A stretch of DNA of 37,941 nucleotides from Biscogniauxia marginata. Its lineage: Eukaryota; Ascomycota; Sordariomycetes; Xylariales; Xylariaceae. Below are positions 18,936 through 30,016 of the stretch, piece by piece (position 1 is the stretch's first letter; every line of letters begins with the position of its first letter). The position numbers were made by a program, and so were the translations under genes. Under the pieces are notes generated by a model. That model did no database searches and was not told where the DNA came from. It saw only the letters and a program-made list of their open reading frames with translations. The DNA is taken from positions 255,261 through 293,201 of the forward strand of contig MU404107.1 in assembly GCA_022695795.1 (NCBI GenBank), given 5' to 3'.

Positions 18936-21379
18936 ATGCAACCTGAGTCGGGAGATCCTGGGTACGTCCGCACACGGGTTGCAAACGCGTGTGACAACTG
19001 CAAACACAGAAAAGGTATCAACTTTCAACCCCGGCCGCCGAGACCCTTATCAATCAAGAAGGGAAAGGAACTGAAATCGTAGTAGTGAAATGTGACGGCA
19101 AGTTGCCTTGCAGCTATTGCACGCGGCGGCGGCGGGCCCACTCGTGCCGTTTCTCTGTTCCAACCCGTCGCCGGCCGAATACATCATTGCCCGGTTCGCG
19201 ATCGTCGTCCTCGTCCGCCCCAACATCTTCCCGGCAGGGGACGATGACTCCCGCACAGCATATACCCGCCCCGACATCGGCCAGCGCTGCTCAACGTAGT
19301 AGCGATATATCTGCCGACGAAGAGGCGATCGTACCCCGCGAGGCGCGCCTCGTGTGTGACGAACAGGGAAAATTAAGTACGGAGTACTCCTTGGAATTTC
19401 CTGAGCAACGGTGGGATTAACTAATTATACGGTCTTAGTCTTCATCGGGGACTGCGCGCCTCTCTCTTTATTTCAGACCGTGCGGCAGATTGTGACCTCT
19501 CGCGTGGACTCCCACGCGTTTGCTCCCGAGTCAAGTCGGGTATCCATGCTTGAGAACGTCAGCTCCGATCAACTGACTTCGTGTAGCCGGGGAGAGCCGG
19601 CATGCGATCCACGTGACGTTGAACGTTTCGCATCAGTATATATCTCGGTGGTATGTATGTCTTGGAGAATTAGAATATGAAGGGGCCGGCCATCCCCATT
19701 CTGACATGGGCTCCAGACATCCGCGCTAGTCGATCTCTTCGACAATGTGCGCCTCGTTGCAGACCTTTCGATATGGAGTGCACAGGTGGAACGGCTGCCA
19801 GATGTGACATCGGCAGTCAATTACCTGGTTCTAGCTATCGGGTCCCAATCGGCGGACGAAGAGGCCGCAACTGGATATTTTCTCTATGCAAAGAGCCTCG
19901 CATTGTCTAGTCTGGGTGGGAACTTGAGCATCGGCACTGTCCAGGCCTTCGTTCTCATCACCTTGTATATGGCGAGGTCATGCCAAATCAATGGCGCATT
20001 TCTGTTCTTCGGTTAGAATATATCTACCGGACTGGGAAAGTGACGAGGGTTAACAGCAAAAAAGGAATCGCCGTGCGTGCCGCGTACTCGATTGGGGTGC
20101 ACAGAACCGAGTTGAACTCCCGCTTTGGCGCTGATGTTCACTATCGAAGGTATGAACCCCATGCTGCGTGAGAGCGTTAAGACTGAGAGCTAGTAGAGAC
20201 CGCTTATGGAAGAGTCTGCGAGCGCTTGACCTCTTCCTAAGCATTTCCATGGGCCGACCACCAGCTACGTCGGATTCGGATTGCACTGTTTTGTATCAAA
20301 GTGCAGGGAACGACGGTAACGAGCAATTTGATCTTCTGAACGCCTCGGTGCAAGTGCTCTTGATCGCCGAAGGCATCGTTCTGGAAGTATATCACAGGCG
20401 AAAGATCACTCTACAGCTGACCGATGGGATCTCGCGTCAACTTCGAGAATGGTCGGGCAGATGGCTCACGCTTCTCTTACGTAGCATATCCAAGGAATCG
20501 CCTGCCAACAATGGTGAGGTTATTGGCGCATGTCAGGCTTTGTCTTCGTATTATTATGCCGTGATGTTGGTGTCTAGGCCGTTCCTCATGTATGAGCTGT
20601 GCAAAAGACTCCCCGAAAGTAGGACAGCGGGCCAGCATCCAAGCAGCGACACCAACTCCGGTAGGTCGAAATTAGCGAATGCATGTATCGACGCAGCATG
20701 CCTGATGGTTGAGATGGTCCTAGACCTTGTAGAACGAGGTATCTTAGATCAACGCATGCCCCTGATCGTGTGAGCTTAAATATTCCGTATAGCTTGCCGG
20801 CATCGCTGACGGCTACCTAGCTCATGGCTTTTTGCAGCATCTCTAGTGGTTGGAGTCGGCCTTCTTGGTGGGTTCGGACGAACACTCGAGAAGTATGCAC
20901 GCATGTCTATCACCGCACTGGATCACTTCGCGGCCCAGGATGCGCATGCCATGCAATACTCGCTCATTTCCAATTCCTTGCTATCTATCTCATTAGAATA
21001 CCTTGATAAAAAGGAGATGGAGGAGCGTCTCCGCACAACAGAAAGCTCATCTCAGCTCTTTGGACTAATTCCGAAGAGGCGACCGTCCGAATCTCGCGAT
21101 GACCCCGTGCATAACGCCGCAGAAGGCCTGAGATCATTTACCTTGAGTCCTCAAGGCAATGGTATGCCAACCCCAACTCTTAGCCATCAATGGGCGTCCA
21201 GTCTCTTTAGTGACGTCGATCCGGGTATCTTTACGTTAGGCGGTTCAATCATTTCACCACCCGAATCGTCTTTCCCATACGATGACCCTCATAACCAGAG
21301 AGATCAGGTCTTTGGGACGCTTAATTTGTTTCCTCTCCTGGAAGGGAATGGGCATATAGATCTGGCGTATTATCTTTAA
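18936..21379 (+). CDS. Zn2Cys6 transcription factor (692 aa, seven exons)
   Basis: A fungal-type nuclear regulator. Exons read by eye: 18936-19014, 19086-19376, 19439-19650, 19717-20011, 20065-20149, 20194-20767, 20837-21379. All introns are GT...AG (44-71 bp) and the joins stay in frame. The ATG at 18936 lies 18 codons before the first zinc Cys. The first intron splits the zinc cluster; after joining, Cys19, 22, 29, 35, 38 and 47 give CX2CX6CX5CX2CX8C followed by a basic run. A Ser-rich linker, then GDCAPLSLFQTVRQIV, and the Fungal_trans-type middle homology region (about 195-400: LVDLFDNVRL, VQAFVLITLYMARSCQINGA, GIAVRAAYSIGVHR, RLWKSLRALDLFLS) follow. Acceptor choice for exon 6 is ambiguous by one codon (TAGTAG). 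The exon 4/5 acceptor is a weak AAG. It ends 36 bp before AT-rich RIP DNA begins. A regulator beside IDO and MFS genes suggests local control, but targets are unknown. Confidence 0.9.
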
Positions 21380-21889
21380 TGAGAAACGCTTGATTATTCG
21401 TAGGGAAGCACAAGCTTAATTTTTATATATAAGTAAATACCTGAAGCTTCCCTCATTTAACGCTTTACTTAAGTAGTAATATTTATAAAAATGAACTAAC
21501 TAGCTTATATATTGATTATAAAAAATCAGACTTTTTTCCTTTTCTTTTTAAAAATCTACATTTTAAATTTTAAAAAATGAAACTTTAAAATTAATATATT
21601 ATATAAATTAATAAACTAATTATATAAATAAGTAAATTATTTTTTATAATTATTATACTTTTAATTATTAAAAATTATAACTTAATATATAAAAATTGAA
21701 AAACTTTTAAAAACTTTTTTAATTATATAATTATATAGTTTTATTAAAATGAAAAATAAAAATTAATATTAAAAAACGCGGAAAAATCGCGAAAAAATAT
21801 ATATATTTAATTTTTTTAATTATATTATATACTTATTAGTTCGTGTTTTATTTAAAATTAATAACTAAGGTTTAATTAATAAATAATAT
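21380..21889. other. RIP boundary and AT-rich DNA downstream of the TF gene
   Basis: The change from normal to CpA-depleted DNA occurs at about 21415, almost at the TF stop codon, so the TF terminator must lie in or beside RIP-mutated sequence. No gene or repeat terminus was recognised in the 500 bp. Confidence 0.55.
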
Positions 21890-21891
21890 TA

Positions 21892-24261
21892 ACGTGTCTT
21901 ATAAGCAAGTAAGCCATATAAGCAAATAAACTAGTTTTTATAATTTTCGTAGTTCTAACTATTAAAAAACATTTATACGGCATTAAAATTAATTAATAAT
22001 TATTATTATTTGAATTGTCTTTTTTAGTTTTACGTTTTAAAAACTAAATACCTTTTTTATATTAAGTATTCGGTTTTTTAACATATAATTTAAGTCGACT
22101 AGTTTATAAATAATATGCTTATTATTATTATTATTAAAACATATAAAACTATATTTATATGTTTTTTAAAATAAAAAAAATAAAAAATATTTATTTATTT
22201 ATTTTAAAAACTAATAATATTAATAAAAACTTAAATAACTTATACGATTAAATATAAACGGTATTATTTAAAAATAAATTATTATAAGTTAATAACACTT
22301 TATAATATCTCTCGTATAACATTATAAAAACGAAATAACGATATATTTATATAATTAATTATAAAATTAAATACTCAAAAATTTATATTTTATAAAAAAA
22401 TAATAATCGTTCGATATATTATTAATTTAAATAAATAATTATTTTTTTATTAAATTACGTTATTGTGATAATAAACTAAACTTTTAATTTTATATAACAA
22501 TAAAAATTATTATAAACGCGTTTAAATAAATAAATAATTAATTAATTAAAAAGCTTTATATAAAAACTTAAATATATATCGAAAATGATTTAAATTAATA
22601 TATAAAACGATTATAAAATATAAAATTCTAAAAAATATATATATATAATTTTAAGAAAAAAATTTATATTTAAATTAATATAATAATAATAAATATAAAA
22701 CGACGTAAATAATCTTAATAAGTTTAATAAAAAATAAGTTATAATTATTTAAGTTATTAATATTAAAATTTTTATTATATTATTATTTATTATATTAATT
22801 AAAAAAAGTATTTAATTTTATAATATCGCGATAATTTATTATTATTAAAAAATAAAAATAAAAATTAAGTAAAAATTAAATACGAGGTTTTAAATGTTTA
22901 TTAATTTTAAATAATTATAAAAATTATTATTTTATAAAATTCAAAAATATTAAAAAAAAACTTAATATTATTATATTTTATATATTTAAGTATTTATTAT
23001 ATTAGTTATAATTTTTTAATTTTATATATTTTAATATTTTAAAAAAATATAATAATTCTTTAAAAAACTTAATAAAATGTTATTATTATTACATTATAAA
23101 AAAACGTTTTAATTAATTTTATAAAAATATTTATTATTATAATAATTATTTTAAATATATAAATATATAAATTAAATTTCGCGTAATTAAATTAGTTTTT
23201 TTAATTTAAAAAAAGTTATTATTATATTATTTTTTATAGAAAAAACACGTATATTCTTTTTTAATTTTAATATAAATTAAATATTTTAAAAATTTAAAAT
23301 ATTTATAATAATATAACGAACCTCCTTATGTGTTCCTAGTTAATTAACTTCATAGGTAAGTACGTACTAGGTTTTCTTATTTTAAAAGTAATAATAAATT
23401 AAAATTGGTTTAAAAGATTTATAATATCTTATTCGTTAAAGAGATTTTAAGGTATTTTTATTATAATATTAAGAAGTAATTATAATCTTAAATTAATAGT
23501 TAAAAAACTAAAATAAATAACTAGATATATAAGAAATCCCATTTTTTTATACTTATTTATTTTGTTTTTTATTCCTTATAACTAGTATGTTAAATACCCT
23601 TAAATGAGTTTATTTATACTTATCTATTTTCCATTAAATATTATTAAATAAGTTCATCTATACTTATTTATATTACGTAATAATAAGTCGCTTTTCTTTC
23701 CAGGATCTATATCCGGTATAAACGCGAGAAAAGTGAGAATAGTACCCCTGTTATTTAATTACTTACCCTAGTTGGTTTATAACAAATAACTTGCGAGGTG
23801 TTATTATAATTTAATTTTATTATAAATATTTATAACTAATTTATAAAAACTACTTATTTTCGAGAAATAAATTACATTTTTAATAAGCGATATAAAACTA
23901 AAAATATTTAATATAAAAAAGAAAATAATTTTATAAGTTAAAAAAATTAATATTATAATTAATAATAATAATAAAAAGATCTCGAAAAAGAGTAATAACT
24001 AAATAAAAACGATATAATATATATAGTTAAATTAATTATAATACGCGTATTTATATAACGAATAAAAATATAACTAGTAATATTTATATAATAAATAAAA
24101 AAGTATTCGGTTTTTAAAGTGTAAAACTAAAAAAACAATTCGAATAATAATAATTATTAATTAATTTTAATGCCGCGTAAACTTTTTTTAATAATTAAAA
24201 CTACGAAAATTATAAAAACTAGTTTACTCGCTTATGTGGCTTACTCGCTTATAAAACACGT
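21892..24261. mobile_element. Long-TIR DNA transposon remnant, interrupted by a solo LTR
   Basis: A 2370-bp unit bounded by TA (21890-21891, 24262-24263). The left end starts ACGTGTCTTATAAGCAAGTA and the right end is GGCTTACTCGCTTATAAAACACGT. The inverted arms extend ~190 bp: AAACTAGTTTTTATAATTTT / CGTAGTT / CGGCATTAAAATTAATTAAT on the left match the reverse complement of the right. The outer ~20 bp are the same as those of the five foldback elements, so this may be a larger relative or the source of that family. Subtracting the nested LTR and its duplication leaves ~1.9 kb, a size typical for Tc1/mariner-type transposons. The interior is so RIP-degraded that no transposase motif can be read. 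A truncated sister copy lies at the window start. Confidence 0.75.
23312..23784 (-). repeat. Solo LTR nested in the TIR element
   Basis: This 473-bp LTR has a start mutated to TATAACGAACCTCC and ends GTTGGTTTATAACA. It is flanked by the perfect 5-bp duplication AATAA (23307-23311 and 23785-23789). It is the same subtype as 8286-8804, with two to three ~56-bp units (TTAAATAAGTxTATCTATACTTAT) and the closing CCAGGATCTATATCCGG...AGTACCCCTGTTA block. Its position shows that the TIR element was in place before the LTR retrotransposon inserted. Confidence 0.9.
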
Positions 24262-24263
24262 TA

Positions 24264-24671
24264 TAACTAAAAATAATATTATAACTTTTTTATAAAACAA
24301 GTTATAATTAATTTAATAAAATACTTATTAACTTACTTCTTTAATTTTTAAATAAAAAAACGTAAATATTATATTTATAAACTTTTAATAAAGTTTATAA
24401 TTATTTAAATTAATTTAAAATATTTATATAATTAATTAAAATACAATTTATAGGGATTTTTTAATTTATTTATATATTAAATATAATTTATTTATATATT
24501 AAATATAATTTATTTATATATTAAATATAATTTATTTATATATTAAATATAATTTATTAATATAAAAAACTGTATTTTTATTTATTTATTTTAAATGATT
24601 TTATATTTAAGTTTTAATAAAGAATTTATATTATATAAAAATGAAATATTTCACTTTAATAACTTAATATA
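24264..24671. other. AT-rich DNA with a 22-bp minisatellite
   Basis: RIP-type AT-rich DNA without genes. It contains about four tandem copies of AATTTATTTATATATTAAATAT at ~24462-24552. Confidence 0.65.
24462..24552. repeat. 22-bp minisatellite, about 4 units
   Basis: Tandem near-perfect copies of AATTTATTTATATATTAAAT plus AT. Perfect identity between units, in DNA otherwise riddled with transitions, implies recent expansion after RIP stopped acting on it. The unit is also too short and C-free to be changed by RIP. Confidence 0.85.
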
Positions 24672-25104
24672 ACGTATTACATAAGCGAGTAGATAAAATA
24701 AACTCGAGTATAAAATGGTTTCTTATATAAAATCGACCTTTTTAAAAATTCATAACTTTACACATAAAAATTGGAAAAGTCCCGGACCTTTTCTTTAATT
24801 ATATAATTATATAATTTAATTATAATAAAATTTAAAGAAAATAAAAAGTGAAATATATAAAGAAATATATAAAAAGGTTTATACGTTTTATTATAATTTT
24901 AGTTTTTATGCGTTTTTTTCGTGTTTTTTATTTTTTATTTTATTTATTTTTATTTTAATTAAACTATATAAATATATAAATAAAAAAAAGGTTCGAGACT
25001 TTTCCGATTTTTACATGTAAAGTTATGAATTTTCGAAAAAGCCGATTTTATATAAAAACCCATTTCGTTCGCGAGCTTGTTTTATTTACTTTCTTATAAT
25101 ACGT
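24672..25104 (+). mobile_element. Foldback/MITE-like element, copy 4
   Basis: A 433-bp copy flanked by TA (24670-24671, 25105-25106), starting ACGTATTACATAAGCGAGTA and ending TTTCTTATAATACGT. Arms and centre are as in the copies at 5341 and 33107, same orientation. Confidence 0.85.
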
Positions 25105-27370
25105 TATATTAAAATAGTTTATTTTTATATTTATTAACATTAATATAATAATAAAAATATATTATGAAAAATATATTAATAAAAAACTTTTTTTACTTTT
25201 TATTATTCTTTTTCAGGTTTAATTATATTTATAAAAACTATTCATTGTTATTAAAAATTATAATATTAACTTTATATTTTTATTAATTATATATTTATTA
25301 AAATAAAAACGAAATAATTAAAAAATTATTCGTTATAAAATAACGATATATAATTAATAATATACTTAAAAAGTATTTTATAATAATTAATTAATATAAT
25401 ATAATTACTTTTTAATTACTTTTTATTTCTTTTTTAACGCTTTTTTATATAAATTTAACTTTATTTATTATTATATAATTTTTAATATAATTAAAAATAA
25501 AATAAATATTATATTAAATTACGTTATATATAATCGTTATTTTAACTTATTATACTTTTTTAAATAATTAATATTTTCTTACAATGTTTGATTTTTATAA
25601 CATATTAAATAAGTTATAAATAACGCTTAAAAGATTACGTTATTTGAGAGATTTAGTTTTATTTTATTATTAAACTTATTATGTTTATATTTACGTTTTT
25701 TAACATTTTTTATTTTAATAAAATCTTATTAATTAGTTTATTTTTATCTTATTTTCGTCGTCGTCGTTTAATATAATTTAAATTATATTTATAAGTTAAA
25801 AATAAACGTTATAATTTTCGCGTAATTAATTTCTTTATATTTATTATATTATAATTCTATTAATAATCGATTTAATTATAATAATATAATATTTCTATAT
25901 TTAATTAAAATAAATAAACTATATAATATAAACTATTAAGTTAAAAATTAAACCGGCTAAGCGGCGACGAGTAAATAAATAAATATTTTTAAAATTTAAT
26001 AGAAAGAGGTTTATATAATTACTATAAAAATAAAAAAGTAAATCTTTAATCATTTCGACGTAAAATAAAGTCAATAATTAAGTCGAGGATCGAAGCAAAA
26101 ATCAAATAAGTAAAAAAGGTAAAAAAAGAAAATAAAAATATATATATATATAACGTTAAAACGGTGTAAATAGAAAATAAAAACGAAAAACAAATAAAAC
26201 AATTGAAAAAATAAAAATAAAAATAACGCTAAAAAGTTAAGTTAAACAAAAAAGTTAAACAAAATAAAAATTAAAACGTAAATATATAACTACTAAAAAT
26301 AAAATATTTATATTTATATTTAAACAAAAAACGTGTAACGCGGCGTATAACACGTAATTATTTAAAAAAAGCTGTTAAATTAAATAAGTTTAATAACGTT
26401 TTTTTATTATTAAAATTTTAATTAATCTTAACTTTATTATTTTTAACATTTTAATTATTTTTATAAAAACGTATTATTAATATTTATATAATTTATTAAA
26501 ATAATAAATAATTTGAAAGTTATTTAAAGTTATTTAAAGTTTTATTAAGTTACGTTAATTTTTTTAATTTAAAAATCGAGATATTATATTTATTTAAACT
26601 TTTAAGATTATAAAAATCTTCAAAGTTTTTTAAGATATTTAAACGATAATTTATAAAAAAATAGCTAAAAAATTTAAAAATTTAAAACCTTTTTCGATTA
26701 TAAAATAAAATTTATAAAATAAATAAAAAAGTTTGTTTTATATTTATTTATAATAACGCTTTTTAAAATTTCTTATTTAATATATAATAATAATAACTAG
26801 TTAGTTAACGTTTATTAAGTTTTTACATTTTTATTTATTATTATGTTAAATGTATTTAATTAAAGAATAATAAGTTATAAAGATATATATATAATATAGT
26901 AATTCGATTTATTTAAGTTTAATTTATTAATTATTACCGTGAAAATAAATATTAATATTAAATATAAACGACTTTTATAAAACGAACTAAAAACACGGTA
27001 TAATTAAAGCCGTGATATATAAAGTTAATATTTTTATGTTAAAATATAAATAAAATAATAAAATAAAATTTTAAAACTATATTAATAAAAGGTATATATT
27101 AAAATAAATAATTAAAAAGGGTAATTATAATAAAGTTATAATTAATTATATTTATAACTCTTTTTATTTAATTTATTAATAATACGTATTTTTAATATAT
27201 ACCTTTTTTATAACTATATATTAAACTTCATTTTTTATATATAATACGTTATATAAAACGCGACGGTTTTTTAACTTAAAAATCTAATTTTTTTATTTTA
27301 GTTTTATAATTAATTATAACTAATTTACCATTTTAAATTAATAAGTTAATTATTTAATTATTATAACGTC
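25105..27370. other. 2.3 kb AT-rich RIP block, no gene
   Basis: No coding region is recognisable. Two local features stand out. 25950-26345 is strongly purine (A)-biased on the plus strand and keeps CAA/CAT words that are missing elsewhere. A short repeat at 27085-27235 matches 13040-13165. Normal composition resumes at about 27370. Confidence 0.55.
27085..27235. repeat. Short MITE-like repeat (partner 13040-13165)
   Basis: An inverted pair, AAAAGGTATATATTAAAATA at ~27088 and TTTTTAATATATACCTTTTT at ~27197, encloses the block shared with 13040-13165 (GTTATAATxAATTATATTTATAACTC). It is about 125 bp and non-coding. Confidence 0.45.
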
Positions 27371-27731
27371 TTAGAGAATATCTAGAGGTTTTTATAGTTT
27401 AGTTTCCATGTAAGAGAGCTTAAAAGATCTCTAAGCACCATGTTTTCTTTAAATGGTCCGTCGGAAATAGAAGATATAGAGTTCTTATCTCGTTGCTAAA
27501 TTTCTTAAAACATAATACCCACAATCGAACCAAATAACGATAAGACTGACCGGCTCGCTTACATATGAAGATATTTCCAAGAGGAGATTATAGCACAAGT
27601 TACTAAGAGCTTGGTAAAATGACAATTACTAAAGATCTCTCTCGGGGTCCTTGGGAGAGCATGCACATATGTCTCTATCTCACCTCCGAAGCTATCCTTA
27701 GACCCCCTGTCCAATATTCTCTCCCTTCCAC
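27371..27731. other. Downstream region of the sugar transporter gene
   Basis: 360 bp of ordinary composition between the RIP block and the stop codon of the minus-strand permease gene, without an ORF. It presumably holds its 3' untranslated region. Confidence 0.55.
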
Positions 27732-30016
27732 TCACACTTCAGTGGGCTGCTTGTTTGATTCCGGGGACCCAATGCCTTGGAGGTGACCATCATGTTGCTT
27801 GATCATAATGGTCTTGGCTAAGGCTGCTCGCGGTGGCCATTTTGAGTCAAAGACCGCATCAAGTTCTTCAAGGGTTCGTCCACGAGTTTCAACGCCCAAG
27901 AAGAACCAGACAAATGCTTTGAAAAAGTCAACAAGGCACCTAAGACTACAAAATCTTGCCTACCGTAAATGAGATTGAGGCCCACGAATAGGAAATAATA
28001 TCTCCAAGACACAGCCTCCAACGCGATAGCTGTAACGTATGTGTTATACAGATTCGCACAATTAGACATAATGACATGCTAGTTCAAGATTAGTCGAAAT
28101 CACTCTCCACTAGGGATAGATTTGCTTACAACCCCCATGCCCTTAGCACGCGTGTGGTTGTTCTGTACCTCGGCACAATACGTGGCAGTTAAAGGGGTGT
28201 ACACAAAGGAATACACAATGCCGAAAAGAAATATCTGAACTAAGCTTAGTCTTATTGTCACTGACTCACGACCACTGACGCACCATAGAAACACCGGCGT
28301 TTGAAAGAGAAGCATTGGGGCTTTCTCCGTTGTCAAACGGACTGGAGAATCCGGTGACAGCCCCGAAGAAACAAGCCAGTAAGATAGATCCGACCCAGAG
28401 CTTGGTCCTTCGCCCAATCCAGTCATTTGTCGCGGAGCCTACGATCGCTCCTGAGCATGATACAATAGATGCGGCGAATGTTAATAGTAGCCGCCGTTCT
28501 GTCGAGACAATACCTAGCTGGGTCTAGTATACGTGAATATCTGGTGCTTAAACCGGAGTGCTGTTCTTGCACCTTGGAAATCCCTTGGATCATGCCTCGT
28601 GGAAACTAAACCGAAAGTTGCAAGTAAATCCTAAACTTACTGTTCAATGATCAGTCAGTATCGTAATAAAGCAGAGCCCAGAAGAGAATGTGCGAGACCT
28701 AGCCTTAGGTCCGCTACATGGGATGTTTTATACGTACCATACATAGATGGAAGGTAATACGTGAGCACAGAATTACCGGCCATTTGGGCAAAGAAGGACA
28801 TGAACGCATTCATAAGAAAGCGCCATCGTGCGTTATGGTTCTCGACCCTATGGCCCATGATTAGCTTCTCGCGTCTAGAAGGGAGAAATAACAATACTTA
28901 ATAATTATGCCTAGAGTAGATCATACAAATCCCAATAATTCCACCAAGACTGGGCCTTCTGCACTTTGATGCTCTCTTCAAACTCTCTTAGTTCGAGTCT
29001 TACTATCGGATGGTCCATGTGGCCTCCGCCATGGTATTTCGCCAGGATAGCAGCAGCGTGGTCACGTTTGCCTCTCGCACAAAGCCAACGAGGAGACTCT
29101 GGAATGACAAAGGAGCCAGCCAAAATAAAGATCGGCGGTATTATCTGTAGAGCAAGAGGTAAGCGGAATGCCAGCTCGGAATCCGACTTGTTGGACGCGT
29201 AGGCAACACCTGTGGCGAGTATTGCGCCACTATAGAAGAAGGTGTTATAGTAGCCAACCACACGCGCTCGCCATTCTGCTGGGAGTTAGCAAGTCCCACA
29301 TTCAATTTTCTAACTCTTATAAGAGCCATCAAGGCTCTCCAGGAGACTCTGACGTACGCGGAGGTGCTACTTCAAGAGCGTACGTCGGCGCGGAACTTGT
29401 GCCAATCGACACTCCAAATCCTAGTAGGAATCGGCCGCCGAGCAGATAACTATCGTTTTGCGCAGCCGTCAGGATGGCCGATCCCGCGATTATGAGCACC
29501 GAGCCGGTCCCCATGCCGGCGCGTCTTCCGAAGTGGTCGCAGATCGGTCCAGTGAAAAGCGAGCCAACCTATCTCTGTCAGAGATGCATAGATGAAATGT
29601 CTAATGCCCGTTGGCTGAGCTTACTATGTTGCCAATTGTGTAGATCATGAAGATGATACCCGTTGCGCTCCCAAGCTCCTCGTGATGGAAGTAGTTCTTG
29701 TATTGAGACATAGCATTAATCGAGCTGAATATGGACTATGATTATTAGCGACGTTAATCCGACAAAATATTTATAGATATAGTCTACTCACGCCATCGAA
29801 GCCGCTGGCTGTCGCATTCAAAGCCGCGACTAAGAGTATGGCGTATAATTGGAAGGACGTCTTGGACAACGCATCCAGCGGTGATGCAGTGATCGCCTCG
29901 TGGAAGTGAGAACTGCCTTGCACCTCTGTCGTCTCTCCCTTGTAAGGTTGTGAAATGGTGGTAGATATGGATGCCATTGGCACATCTGAAATTCTCGATA
30001 TCTTTTCGTCGCCCAT
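27732..30016 (-). CDS. Sugar transporter, lactose-permease-like MFS (555 aa, nine exons)
   Basis: A plasma-membrane sugar/H+ symporter of the MFS sugar-porter family, closest in layout to fungal lactose permeases (LAC12-like). Exons, 5' to 3' on the minus strand: 30016-29792, 29735-29625, 29568-29358, 29275-28927, 28874-28738, 28513-28284, 28234-28130, 28078-27964, 27916-27732. All introns are GT...AG and the joined frame is open. Motifs: ATASGFDG after helix 1, SSINAMSQY, DHFGRR (loop 2-3), GGRFLLGFG, APPQWRARVVGYYNTFF, PESPRWL (about 241-247), NARWRF and GNSVLTYYLPSMY, NDWIGRRTK (loop 8-9), YTPLTATYCAEV, HVIMSNCANLYNTYVTAIAL, and the closing VETRGRTLEEL (503-513). Start could instead be Met14 of this model (29977). 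Intron 5 (28737-28514) is unusually long at 224 bp, and the join loses ~3 residues seen in relatives, so an extra small exon may be missing. Substrate not determined. Confidence 0.9.
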
